Assembly (NCBI GenBank): GCA_944392335.1
Contig: CALXWJ010000017.1
Coordinates: 44,252 to 108,251, forward strand
DNA from: an uncultured Clostridia bacterium
GTDB lineage: Bacteria; Bacillota; Clostridia; UBA1381
DNA: 64,000 nucleotides
Direction of reading: 5' to 3'
In this document: in pieces, positions 46,681 through 55,483 of the stretch
Numbering within the stretch: the stretch's first letter is position 1
Layout: each line of letters starts with the position of its first letter
Made by a program: the position numbers and the translations under genes
Notes under the pieces: model-generated
The model's input: only the letters and a program-made list of their open reading frames with translations
What the model was told of the DNA's origin: nothing
Database searches by the model: none

Positions 46681-47760
46681 TTAAACTCCAAAGCTTATAC
46701 CCATATCTTTCAATCCTTGTATCAGTTCCCCGTCAACAGGCACTTGTTTCAGCTTACCTGCTACTTCCTTTAACGGAACAGGCACAAAGTTTCCATTGTG
46801 CACTCCTACCATATTCCCGTAATTCTCTTCTTTTATGAGCTTAACTGCGGCCATACCCAATTGTGTACACAATATTCTGTCAAAGGAACAAGGGCTTCCC
46901 CCGCGTTGAAAATGTCCTAAAACTACAGGCCGTGTTTCACATTGAGTTATTTTTCCTAATTCATCGCTGAGTCTGAATGCCACCGACGGATTTTTTAATG
47001 AGGCAAGATATGCTTTATATTCCTTTTTGCTCATTTTCGATTCAGCTTCGGATTTTATTCCCTCTGCTGCCGCAATAATTGTAAACCTTTTTCCGTTTTT
47101 AATACGTTTGTCTATAACTTCGGCTATCTTATCTATGTTATAAGGTATTTCAGGTATTAATATAACATCAGCGCCTCCGGCTATTCCCGCGTACAAATTT
47201 AACCAGCCCACCTTATGTCCCATAACTTCAATAATAAATACGCGTTTATGTGAATATGCCGTTGAATGAATACGGTCGATAACATCTGTTGCAATATCAC
47301 ATGCACTTTGAAAGCCAAAGGTTATATCCGTACCGTAAATATCATTATCAATGGTTTTCGGAAGGGTTATAATATTGAGTCCCTCTTCACTTAATAAATT
47401 AGCTGTTTTATGTGTCCCGTTTCCGCCCAAAATAATCAGGCAATCTAATTTCAGCTTATTATACGTATCCTTCATAGCCTTGACTTTGTCAATGCCATCC
47501 TCTTCAATTACCCGCATAAGCTTATAAGGTCTTCGCGATGTTCCTAAAATTGTTCCGCCCAAGGTAAGTATTCCGGAAAAATCATCCGGCTTCATTTTTT
47601 TATATTCACCGTTTATTAATCCCGAATAACCGTCCAATATACCATAGATCTCAACATCATTGCCATATTCCTCATACAAAGCTTTGGCAACTGCTCTTAT
47701 TGCAGCGTTCAGACCCTGGCAATCTCCTCCGCTTGTTAAAATTCCGATTTTTTTACTCAT
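46681..47760 (-). CDS. pfkA: 6-phosphofructokinase
   Basis: It phosphorylates fructose-6-phosphate in glycolysis. The 359-residue protein has GILTSGGDCQGLNAAIR, the phosphoryl-donor loop LILGGNGTHKTA, the catalytic motif LPKTIDNDIYGT and the substrate motif EVMGHKVGWL. Gly in GGNGT (position 104 in the E. coli numbering) points to ATP, while Lys in PKTIDND (position 124) is the state in pyrophosphate enzymes and in some ATP enzymes of actinobacteria. I favour ATP as donor. The ATG has AGGGGAATC before it. Confidence 0.9.
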   Translation of the reverse strand: MSKKIGILTSGGDCQGLNAAIRAVAKALYEEYGNDVEIYGILDGYSGLINGEYKKMKPDDFSGILTLGGTILGTSRRPYKLMRVIEEDGIDKVKAMKDTYNKLKLDCLIILGGNGTHKTANLLSEEGLNIITLPKTIDNDIYGTDITFGFQSACDIATDVIDRIHSTAYSHKRVFIIEVMGHKVGWLNLYAGIAGGADVILIPEIPYNIDKIAEVIDKRIKNGKRFTIIAAAEGIKSEAESKMSKKEYKAYLASLKNPSVAFRLSDELGKITQCETRPVVLGHFQRGGSPCSFDRILCTQLGMAAVKLIKEENYGNMVGVHNGNFVPVPLKEVAGKLKQVPVDGELIQGLKDMGISFGV

Positions 47761-47837
47761 TATATGATTCCCCTCAACTTATAATGTTTTTTTATATTCT
47801 TAATATATCCCGTAGATAAAAAATAATTCTTTTTGCT

Positions 47838-49934
47838 TTATTTAAACGGGTTGAATGTATTAAATATTGATGTGTTTGCTCTTTTTGCTTTTCTGTACGC
47901 TTCTTCGTAAAAATATTCCTGTGAATTTACGATAGTATCCCCTGCATTTATTTTTTTCTTACGATAGCTTCCGTCAGGCATTTGAACTCTTGCTTTTACA
48001 TTATCGCTTAATATTGTATTAAACATATCGCATATTCTCGTTTTTATCGCAGGATCATAGATCGGCGCGGCAATTTCCACACGTCTTTCCATGTTTCGTG
48101 TCATAAAATCCGCTGATGAGATATATATTTTCTCACGTTCACCGCACCCGAATATATATATTCTTGAATGTTCCAAGAACCTTCCCACAATACTGATAAC
48201 ATGAATGTTATCAGTTTTATCCTTTATTCCCGATTGTAAACAATTGATACCTCTGATGACCATGTCGATTCTTATTCCCGCCTTTGATGCTTCAATAAGT
48301 TTATCAATTATCTTTTTATCGGTAAGTGAATTGATTTTTATTCCTATATATGCTTCCTTGCCTTCTTTTTTTGCAATAATTTCTTCCTCGATCATGTCTA
48401 TGATCTTATTCTTCATACAATTCGGCGCCGCAAGCATATGCTGTGTTTTATCTACCGTCTCTCCAATGGCAAGCGAATTAAATATGTTTAATGCTTCCCT
48501 GCCCATATCCGGATTTGACGTCATAAGAGACAGATCGGTATAAATACAAGAGGTTTTTTCGTTATAATTCCCCGTCCCTATTTGTGTAATATACTCTATA
48601 TGATCATTATTTTTTATTGTTATAAGACATAATTTTGAATGGACCTTTAATCCGTCAATGCCGTATATAACATGACACCCCGCCTCTTCCAGAAGCCTTG
48701 ACCATTCAATATTATTTTCCTCATCAAATCTTGCTTTCAGCTCTACAAGAACAACGACCTCTTTACCGTTATCGGCTGCTTCTGCCAACGCCTCAACGAC
48801 CTTGCTGTGCTTCGCAAGCCGATACAATGTCATTTTTATTGAAACTACATCGGGATCTGATGCCGCTTCATGCAGCATTCTTAAAAATGAGTTCATACTT
48901 TCAAAAGGATATGACAGCAAAATATCTTTCTTCCGAACCGTTTCCATAACAGAATCTCCCTTTTTTATTTCAGGGCTGTTTTGAGGGATACGCCTCGGAT
49001 AAAATAGATTTAGCTTTTTTCGTAATAAATCCTGTATTTTATACAAGAAAGACAGATCCATGGGAGATGCGGTCAAAAATACCTGCTTTTTTTGAATTCC
49101 CAGTACATCGCACAGCTGATTTATTATAAGATTGTCAAGCTCTCGTGTCATTTCCAGCCTTATCGGGCAAAGCTTTTTTCTTTGCTTTATTACTTCGATC
49201 ATATGTTCACGATAATTTAAATCCTCGTCATATACATTATCCGCATCAATATCGGCATTTCGTGTAATTCTTATCAATGATTTCGAATTTATTTTATATT
49301 TGTTAAACAGCTTAGGGATAAAGTGCAGAATAAGCTCTTCACTCAACATGTAATATCCCGGTCTCATAGGTATGGCGATAAGCCTTTCAAACACACCGTT
49401 CGTACATGGGATTATTGCAAGCTTTTCCTTTTCATTTTTTGTTTCCAAGGAAGCGACCGCATATATGTTTTTATTTTTTAAAAAAGGGAACGGCTGTTTT
49501 TTCCCTACCACAAACGCCGACAATAGCGGTCGTATCTCACTTTCAAAATAATTTTCAAGATACTGTGCTTCATTTTCTTTTAAAAGTGAGAAGTTAATGA
49601 TTTTAACATTTTGCTCCGACAGCTTGCTTGCTAATTTAAAATACTCTTTATCTTTTCTTTCATACAATATTCGTATTTCATTCAGCAACGCATCGATCTG
49701 CTCGCCTGCCGTCATATTTGTCTTGTTTTCTCGTTCATCTTTATTCAATAGCATCATATCATAAAGCGAACCGATCCTCACCATAAAAAATTCATCCAAA
49801 TTACTTTCAAATATAGATAAAAAATTTAATCTTTCACATAACGGATTATTTTCATCTTCAGCTTCTTCCAAAACACGCTCATTAAATTTTAACCAAGATA
49901 ACTCTCTGTTTCTGTAACACTCAATATCTTTCAT
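47838..49934 (-). CDS. ppk1: Polyphosphate kinase 1
   Basis: It makes inorganic polyphosphate from ATP. The 698-residue length is standard. Conserved features include the N-terminal RELSWLKFNERVLEEA, the catalytic His in IDGLKVHSKLCLI, IGTGNYNEKTSCIYTDLSL, and SSADFMTRNMERRVEIAAPI. The neighbouring corA-like gene 11 bp upstream is in the same direction; polyphosphate binds Mg2+, so joint control is plausible. Confidence 0.94.
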   Translation of the reverse strand: MKDIECYRNRELSWLKFNERVLEEAEDENNPLCERLNFLSIFESNLDEFFMVRIGSLYDMMLLNKDERENKTNMTAGEQIDALLNEIRILYERKDKEYFKLASKLSEQNVKIINFSLLKENEAQYLENYFESEIRPLLSAFVVGKKQPFPFLKNKNIYAVASLETKNEKEKLAIIPCTNGVFERLIAIPMRPGYYMLSEELILHFIPKLFNKYKINSKSLIRITRNADIDADNVYDEDLNYREHMIEVIKQRKKLCPIRLEMTRELDNLIINQLCDVLGIQKKQVFLTASPMDLSFLYKIQDLLRKKLNLFYPRRIPQNSPEIKKGDSVMETVRKKDILLSYPFESMNSFLRMLHEAASDPDVVSIKMTLYRLAKHSKVVEALAEAADNGKEVVVLVELKARFDEENNIEWSRLLEEAGCHVIYGIDGLKVHSKLCLITIKNNDHIEYITQIGTGNYNEKTSCIYTDLSLMTSNPDMGREALNIFNSLAIGETVDKTQHMLAAPNCMKNKIIDMIEEEIIAKKEGKEAYIGIKINSLTDKKIIDKLIEASKAGIRIDMVIRGINCLQSGIKDKTDNIHVISIVGRFLEHSRIYIFGCGEREKIYISSADFMTRNMERRVEIAAPIYDPAIKTRICDMFNTILSDNVKARVQMPDGSYRKKKINAGDTIVNSQEYFYEEAYRKAKRANTSIFNTFNPFK

Positions 49935-49945
49935 TTTGTTGCCCC

Positions 49946-50863
49946 CTATAAGATTTTTTTCCTTTTAAAAATAATTATGCATATTATAACTACAATAATT
50001 GCTGCAATAATAACAAAAGGGTATCCGTCAGCAAGCTCCGGCATATTTTCAAAATTCATACCGTACCAACCTGTAATCAATGTAAGAGGAAAAAATATTG
50101 TTGATATCATAGTTAAAAACTGCATATTGGCATTTTGCTTTGAATCGATTTTGAGTTGATGCAGATCTATGACCTGCTTTGCGTATTCTAATAAATAATC
50201 GGCTCTGTCTCGTAATCTTTCTGTTTTATCCGCGATATTTCTAAAATACTTTAATTGTTTTTTTGCAAAATAATGATTTTCATTTTCCGCCAGATCAATT
50301 ACCATATCGGTTATCTGTCCGTAATACGAACGTAATATAAGCAATTGCTTGCGTAAAGGCTGCAGCTTGATCCGCGCCTCATCGCTTTTGTCCATTAAAA
50401 TTATATCCTCGGCATTTATCAATTCACGTTCAAAGGATTCTAACAATTCATTGTCCCCTGAAATAAATTCCGATATAAAATTAGATATAAACCGTTCTTT
50501 TGTGTCTCCTTGATTATTTTTTTTACGCTGTATCCGTCTGATTATCCTTAATGTAAAATCATCATTTTCAATAAATATCAATGTTTTTGCGGTTATAATA
50601 TATGCAATCTTATATCTGCTGCCGATAACATCAAGTAAGCGGGGTATAGAGATCGTCCCATATAAACAATCCTGCTGTATATCTAACTTACAAAAATATA
50701 TTTCCGAAAGCTTGATTTCATTTTCAGATTTAATATTTAACTCTGATATCAATTGTGCGCTTTCGGCTTCATTCACTATACAAATCGTGAAATTTTCATT
50801 ATTTTTTACTTCTTTATAACTAATTTCATTAAGTTCAGTTCCTATATTATAAAATTTCCCCAT
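49946..50863 (-). CDS. corA: CorA-family magnesium transporter
   Basis: The 305-residue protein has a cytosolic alpha/beta and long-helix domain and two C-terminal membrane helices. The selectivity motif YGMNFENMPEL comes after the first (FLTMISTIFFPLTLITGW), followed by FVIIAAIIVVIICIIIF. The CorA motif is GMN. It transports Mg2+ or related divalent ions. It is just upstream of ppk1. Confidence 0.92.
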   Translation of the reverse strand: MGKFYNIGTELNEISYKEVKNNENFTICIVNEAESAQLISELNIKSENEIKLSEIYFCKLDIQQDCLYGTISIPRLLDVIGSRYKIAYIITAKTLIFIENDDFTLRIIRRIQRKKNNQGDTKERFISNFISEFISGDNELLESFERELINAEDIILMDKSDEARIKLQPLRKQLLILRSYYGQITDMVIDLAENENHYFAKKQLKYFRNIADKTERLRDRADYLLEYAKQVIDLHQLKIDSKQNANMQFLTMISTIFFPLTLITGWYGMNFENMPELADGYPFVIIAAIIVVIICIIIFKRKKIL

Positions 50864-51239
50864 TTTATATCCATCTACATTAAAAAGGGATCAATCTTAT
50901 TATTTATTACAGCTAAACACAACAAGATCATCCCAAACTTTGTTTTCTCCTATTAATTATACCATTCAAATTCCAAAAGCTGTGAGACATTTGTTTTTTC
51001 ACCATGTAATACATCAGTTATTTTTACTGTATTCCTGATTTTCTTAATAAATGCTGAAAAGTACTTTTTATTAAATTGTCTCAATGATTATTATGATCAA
51101 ATGTATAAAAACCTCATATATATCATTATTGTAACATTTTTATGTAAATTCTGATACCAATAGTATGTAAAACCTATGTAAACTTATATTCAGACAAAAA
51201 ATGACAGTTCGGTATATGAACTGCCACAATATTATTTTT
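50864..51239. other. Intergenic region before corA
   Basis: About 375 AT-rich bases. It holds the terminator of the upstream helical-protein gene (51195-51225) and presumably the corA promoter. I do not recognise a magnesium riboswitch by eye and see no gene. Confidence 0.45.
51195..51225 (-). terminator. Terminator of the helical-protein gene
   Basis: On the - strand GGCAGTTC (51218-51225) pairs with GAACTGTC (51203-51210), including one G-U pair, and is followed by ATTTTTTG. Confidence 0.8.
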
Positions 51240-51674
51240 TTATAAAAATTCTCTTATGTCGATTGTTAATTTTTCTTCTAAATTTATAAGTCTTTTTGTT
51301 ATATCCTTGACCTTTTCCTCGGCAGCCTCATACTGATTCAAATATTTATTTAAAGACTTTACCCCCATATTGCACCCATCGGTAATAAGATCGGCGACTG
51401 TACTGTCCTCGGGATCCATTGCGATCATGACATTTGTTTTTATCCATGACATACCCTTTGCCATTGGATTGGGCTCTTTTCCCGAATCATCATAATCATT
51501 TAATATTTTCTTTGTTTCGGTTTCGAGCTTTTTATGCTCTTCTCTGCATTTTGCCAGCAATTCTCTAAAGGCATCGTCATGTGTATGATCCAACACATCA
51601 TCAATTGCACCAATGCCCATTTTTATTCCGGCATTGCACTCTTTTAATAATTCAATAGTATCATCATTTACCAT
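51240..51674 (-). CDS. Conserved helical protein of unknown function (four-helix-bundle type)
   Basis: The 144-residue protein is almost entirely helical, with charged heptad-like segments (DDTIELLKECNAGIKMGIGA; LLAKCREEHKKLETETKKI; AEEKVKDITKRLINLEEKL). His residues in DDVLDHTHDD and Glu in CREEHKK recall ferritin-like bundles (DUF2383-like), but I cannot confirm metal ligands. ATG 51674 follows CGGAGAG; the ORF extends to 51719 without a site. It is followed by a terminator. Confidence 0.75.
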   Translation of the reverse strand: MVNDDTIELLKECNAGIKMGIGAIDDVLDHTHDDAFRELLAKCREEHKKLETETKKILNDYDDSGKEPNPMAKGMSWIKTNVMIAMDPEDSTVADLITDGCNMGVKSLNKYLNQYEAAEEKVKDITKRLINLEEKLTIDIREFL

Positions 51675-51783
51675 AATATCTCTCCGTTCTTTTAATTTAT
51701 CTTTATTCTTCCTCATCAATTGATTTTTTATTCAAGCTATCAGGTCAAAATCGAATACAGAACAAACATATATTCCAAAGTAT

Positions 51784-51956
51784 TTTTAAATCGGAGCAAC
51801 GCTCCTGCTTTGCCTGCAGGGAGCAGAGATTGCGACGGATTGCAGCCTGTGCAAAAAGCGTTAGCTCCTCAGGGTTTGGGTGGGAGATTATAACTCCCAC
51901 TGAAATTCTGAAATGGACCCCGCCGCCGATAACGGCGGGGGACGTCTGCACTTAGG
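51784..51956. repeat. Dispersed repeat family B, copy 2
   Basis: It begins TTTTTAAATCGGAGCAACGCTC and contains AAAGCGTTAGCTCCTC, CACTGAAATTCTGAAATGGA and the hairpin CCCCGCCG ... CGGCGGGGGAC, ending CTTAGGTTATA. The blocks match the copy at 24371-24537 in order and spacing. Confidence 0.7.
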
Positions 51957-52221
51957 TTATATTGCAGAAAATTTACCGTTTTGATACATTATTTTTAAAT
52001 AAATTAAAACTTTATTAGCAGCCCGGTACGCACTTGACTTTTAGAGTGGAATGGAATATAATATAAATTGGAATTATATAAGTGTTTGTCCCGTTATTCG
52101 ACGAGAATAAGGGCGCAGACTGTGCCAGCGCCGTAAACAGTAAGAGATCATAAGCGGGGGACAGCATGTACACAAGTTATATAAAAAAATTTTTTAAAAG
52201 TCACATATAGGAGTTAAAAAA
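51957..52221. other. Intergenic region before iorA
   Basis: It contains repeat A copy 3 (52078-52163) and the ribosome binding site TAGGAG of iorA near 52208. No gene is visible. Confidence 0.5.
52078..52163. repeat. Dispersed repeat family A, copy 3
   Basis: It begins ATAAGTGTTTGTCCCGTTAT and ends GCGGGGGACA, like the copy at 23314. The middle, GGGCGCAGACTGTGCCAGCGCC, differs in length and sequence but is also a palindrome. Confidence 0.55.
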
Positions 52222-54009
52222 GTGAGTAAAATTGAATTTTTAATGGGAAATGAGGCTATTGCTCTGGGTGCGTTGCATGCCGGTGTAAATGTTGTATGCG
52301 GATATCCGGGAACACCCTCTACCGAAATTCTTGAGACGGTCGCGAAAATGCGTGATGACAGCGTATATGTCGAATGGTCGGTAAATGAGAAAGCGGCACT
52401 TGAAGTGGCTGCCGGTGCGTCTTATTCCGGAGCAAGAACCCTTGTAACAATGAAACAGGTAGGGCTAAATGTTGCATCTGATCCGGTGATGAGTCTTGCA
52501 TATGTTGGTGTAAAAGGTGGAATGGTAATAGTATCAGCTGACGATCCGGGGCCCATATCTTCACAAACAGAACAGGACACAAGGCATTTTTCAAGATTTT
52601 CCAAACTTCCTTGCTTTGATCCATCTTCCCCGGAAGAGGCTTATGAAATGGTTTTTGAAGCATTTGAAATAAGCGAAAAATATAATACTCCTGTTATACT
52701 TCGCCCCACTACAAGAGTTTGTCATGCCTGTGCCTCGGTTAAGGTTAAGGATAATAAAATAATACATATCCCCGACGGCTTTGTAAAGGATACAATGCGT
52801 TGGGTTATATTCCCCAAAACTTCTTATATGAATCATATAAGAATTGAAAAAAGATACGATGAATTATCAAAGCAATTTTGTGAAAGTAAATTTAATTTTA
52901 TAAACGGTACAGGCAAAATCGGAATTGCCTGCGGCGGAATAAGCTATGCTTATGTTTGCGAAGCAGTGGAAACGCTTAATGCATGGGATAAAGTAAAAAT
53001 ATTTAAAGTGGGTACTCCTCATCCGTTTCCCGAAAAGCTTGCTGTTGATTTTATACGTTCTGCCGACAAAATCCTCGTTTGTGAAGAGCTTGACCCGGTT
53101 ATTGAAAGAGAACTTATTTTCCTGTGCGGCAAATATAATCTCCAATGTAATATATTCGGCAAATATACTGATAACAGTCCTGTTGCCGGAGAAAATACGG
53201 TTGAAAGTATAATGGGATATATTGCGGATTTTCTGGGCATTGATTACAGTGAAAAAATTTATAAACCCGATGTTAATCTGCCGGTACGACCTCCGGTTTT
53301 ATGTGCAGGATGCCCGCACAGAGCTTCTTTTTATGCAGTTAAAAAAGCAATGAAGGGCAAAAAAGCAGTCTTTTCCGGAGATATAGGCTGTTATACCTTA
53401 GGAAATGCAATGCCCCTTGATATGGTTGATACCTGTCTTTGCATGGGGGCGGATGTGACAATTGCACAGGGAATACACCGCATTGATTCCGATACAGTAA
53501 ACTTTTCCTTTATAGGCGACTCAACATTTTTTGCTTCCGGTATAACAGGAGTTATTAATGCAGTATACAACAACACTGAAATTGTGCTTATAGTCCTCGA
53601 TAACTCCACAACAGCTATGACCGGTCAACAGCCCCATCCCGGAACAGGAGTCACAATGATGGGTGATATAGTAAATAAAATAAGCATTGAAAAAATACTG
53701 GAAGGTATAGGTTTAGAATATATTAAAACGGTAAATCCTTTTAATCTTGAAGAATCGGTCAACGCAGTAAAGGAAGCCGCAGCTTTGCCCGGAGTAAAAG
53801 CTATTATATTCAAAGCTCCGTGTATTGCAGTTTCAAAACCCCAAAAATATTTGACAGTTAATAATAAATGTATAAAATGTAAAAAATGTATAAATGAAAT
53901 AGGATGTCCTGCATTGGTTTATACCGATAAAGGTGTTATTATTGAAAAAGGCTTATGTACAGGCTGCGGATTATGTATGCAGATATGCCCTGTAAATGCC
54001 ATAGAATAA
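52222..54009 (+). CDS. iorA: Indolepyruvate:ferredoxin oxidoreductase, alpha subunit
   Basis: With IorB it oxidatively decarboxylates arylpyruvates to aryl-CoA, reducing ferredoxin, during amino-acid fermentation. The 595-residue protein has the N-terminal pyrimidine-binding region (GYPGTPSTEILETVAKM; EWSVNEKAALEVAAGAS), the thiamine-diphosphate region (CAGCPHRASFYAVKKA; SFIGDSTFFASG; LDNSTTAMTGQQPHPGTG) and two C-terminal [4Fe-4S] ferredoxin motifs (CIKCKKCINEIGCP; CTGCGLCMQICP). The start is GTG 52222 behind AGGAG. iorB follows 145 bp downstream. Confidence 0.95.
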   Translation: MSKIEFLMGNEAIALGALHAGVNVVCGYPGTPSTEILETVAKMRDDSVYVEWSVNEKAALEVAAGASYSGARTLVTMKQVGLNVASDPVMSLAYVGVKGGMVIVSADDPGPISSQTEQDTRHFSRFSKLPCFDPSSPEEAYEMVFEAFEISEKYNTPVILRPTTRVCHACASVKVKDNKIIHIPDGFVKDTMRWVIFPKTSYMNHIRIEKRYDELSKQFCESKFNFINGTGKIGIACGGISYAYVCEAVETLNAWDKVKIFKVGTPHPFPEKLAVDFIRSADKILVCEELDPVIERELIFLCGKYNLQCNIFGKYTDNSPVAGENTVESIMGYIADFLGIDYSEKIYKPDVNLPVRPPVLCAGCPHRASFYAVKKAMKGKKAVFSGDIGCYTLGNAMPLDMVDTCLCMGADVTIAQGIHRIDSDTVNFSFIGDSTFFASGITGVINAVYNNTEIVLIVLDNSTTAMTGQQPHPGTGVTMMGDIVNKISIEKILEGIGLEYIKTVNPFNLEESVNAVKEAAALPGVKAIIFKAPCIAVSKPQKYLTVNNKCIKCKKCINEIGCPALVYTDKGVIIEKGLCTGCGLCMQICPVNAIE

Positions 54010-54154
54010 AAATGTTGTTTTCAAGGTATTGTTTTTGAATTATATTACATCAGTTTAAACCAAACTAAATATTATGACTATATTATATTAAACATACTAA
54101 ACAGTTATAATATTAATAATCCTATTGTAATTAATGAAAGGAATAGGTTAATAT

Positions 54155-54739
54155 ATGAACACATATAATTGTTTACTCTGCGGCGTCGGCGGTCAGGGGA
54201 CCGTGCTTGCATCTAAACTAATTGCATATGCTGCAATGCAGAAAAACATGAATGTCAGAACAAGCGAAACGATAGGTATGGCACAACGAGGCGGAAGTGT
54301 TGTAAGCCATGTAAGGTGCGGAGATAATATAAATTCTCCCATTATTGCAAAACATACCGCACAGGTTTTAATAGCCTTTGAGCCCGGCGAAGCCGTACGT
54401 TGTCTTGACTATCTTTCTCCCGACGGTGTTGTAATTGTAAATAATAAAGCGGTTATGCCCACTACCGCAAATTTCGGTGCACAGTATGATGAAAATGAAA
54501 TGTTTGACTATTTGAAAAAAAATGTCAAAAATCTTATTATTGTTGACGGGAACGACATATGCAATAAATGTAATTCAAATAAAGTTTTAAATATTGCACT
54601 TCTTGCAGTTGCGGCAAAAACAAATAAACTGTCAATCGGCATTGATGAATTAAAAAAAGCCATTAAGTTTAAGATTCCCGAAAAATTTCATGATATAAAT
54701 ATTGCGGCTGTTGATTATGCCGTACAGAGATACATATAA
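54155..54739 (+). CDS. iorB: Indolepyruvate:ferredoxin oxidoreductase, beta subunit
   Basis: The 194-residue gamma-domain-type subunit has CGVGGQGTVLASKLIAYAAM, TSETIGMAQRGGSVVSHVR and the segment IAFEPGEAVRCLDYL, all typical of IorB. It completes the enzyme with IorA. The 145-bp gap from iorA has no hairpin, so the two are probably co-transcribed. GAAAGGAAT lies before the ATG. Confidence 0.94.
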   Translation: MNTYNCLLCGVGGQGTVLASKLIAYAAMQKNMNVRTSETIGMAQRGGSVVSHVRCGDNINSPIIAKHTAQVLIAFEPGEAVRCLDYLSPDGVVIVNNKAVMPTTANFGAQYDENEMFDYLKKNVKNLIIVDGNDICNKCNSNKVLNIALLAVAAKTNKLSIGIDELKKAIKFKIPEKFHDINIAAVDYAVQRYI

Positions 54740-54774
54740 AATATTTATTACTATTTTGAAAGGTTTGTGAGATA

Positions 54775-55419
54775 ATGAGATCATTTCTTGTTATAGGCAT
54801 GGGAGATACCGGCAAAAAGCTTGCTTACGGATTACTAAGTAAAAAAAATGATGTTATGATTGTTGACGAAAATCCTGAATTAATAGACCCTATTGCACAG
54901 GATTTTACCGATGCACAAATAGGAGACTGTCGGAATGAATATGTTTTAAAATCTCTTGGGGTAAACAATTTTGATGTATGTTTTGTAACTATTGGTGAAA
55001 ATTTTCAATCATCTCTTGAAATTACATCACTTTTAAAAGAAACAGGGGCAAAAAGGGTTATTTCAAAAGCAAGCAGCGATATACAGGAAAAATTTCTTCT
55101 CCGAAACGGTGCCGATGCTGTATTCTATCCGGAACGTGATGCGGTTCAAAAGCTAACTGTTCTTTACAATACGGAAAATGTATTTAATTTTATTGAACTA
55201 TCTAATGACTATTCCATTTATGAAATACAGGTACTAAAAGAATGGATAGGTCACAGCATTGTAAAACTTGATATCAGAAAAAAATACAATATAAATATTG
55301 TTGCTGTTAAACATGCAGATGGTTCGGTATCTGCCGCACACGCTGACTATTTATTTGATGAAAATGATCATGTTTTTATAATCGGTAAAACAGTCGATAT
55401 AAACAGGCTCGTAAAATAG
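54775..55419 (+). CDS. ktrA: KtrA/TrkA-type potassium channel regulatory protein
   Basis: The 214-residue protein has an RCK N-terminal Rossmann domain (FLVIGMGDTGKKLAYGL; MIVDENPELIDPIAQDF; GDCRNEYVLKSLGVNNFDV) and an RCK C-terminal domain (HSIVKLDIRKKYNINIVAV). It normally gates a KtrB channel by nucleotide binding. No channel gene is in the window. It lies 35 bp after iorB and 64 bp before the CarB-like gene, in the same direction. Confidence 0.88.
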   Translation: MRSFLVIGMGDTGKKLAYGLLSKKNDVMIVDENPELIDPIAQDFTDAQIGDCRNEYVLKSLGVNNFDVCFVTIGENFQSSLEITSLLKETGAKRVISKASSDIQEKFLLRNGADAVFYPERDAVQKLTVLYNTENVFNFIELSNDYSIYEIQVLKEWIGHSIVKLDIRKKYNINIVAVKHADGSVSAAHADYLFDENDHVFIIGKTVDINRLVK

Positions 55420-55483
55420 AGTACAGCCTAAATATATAAACAAATGAAATTAACGCTGTAAATCAGCAGAACGGAGAATTTAT

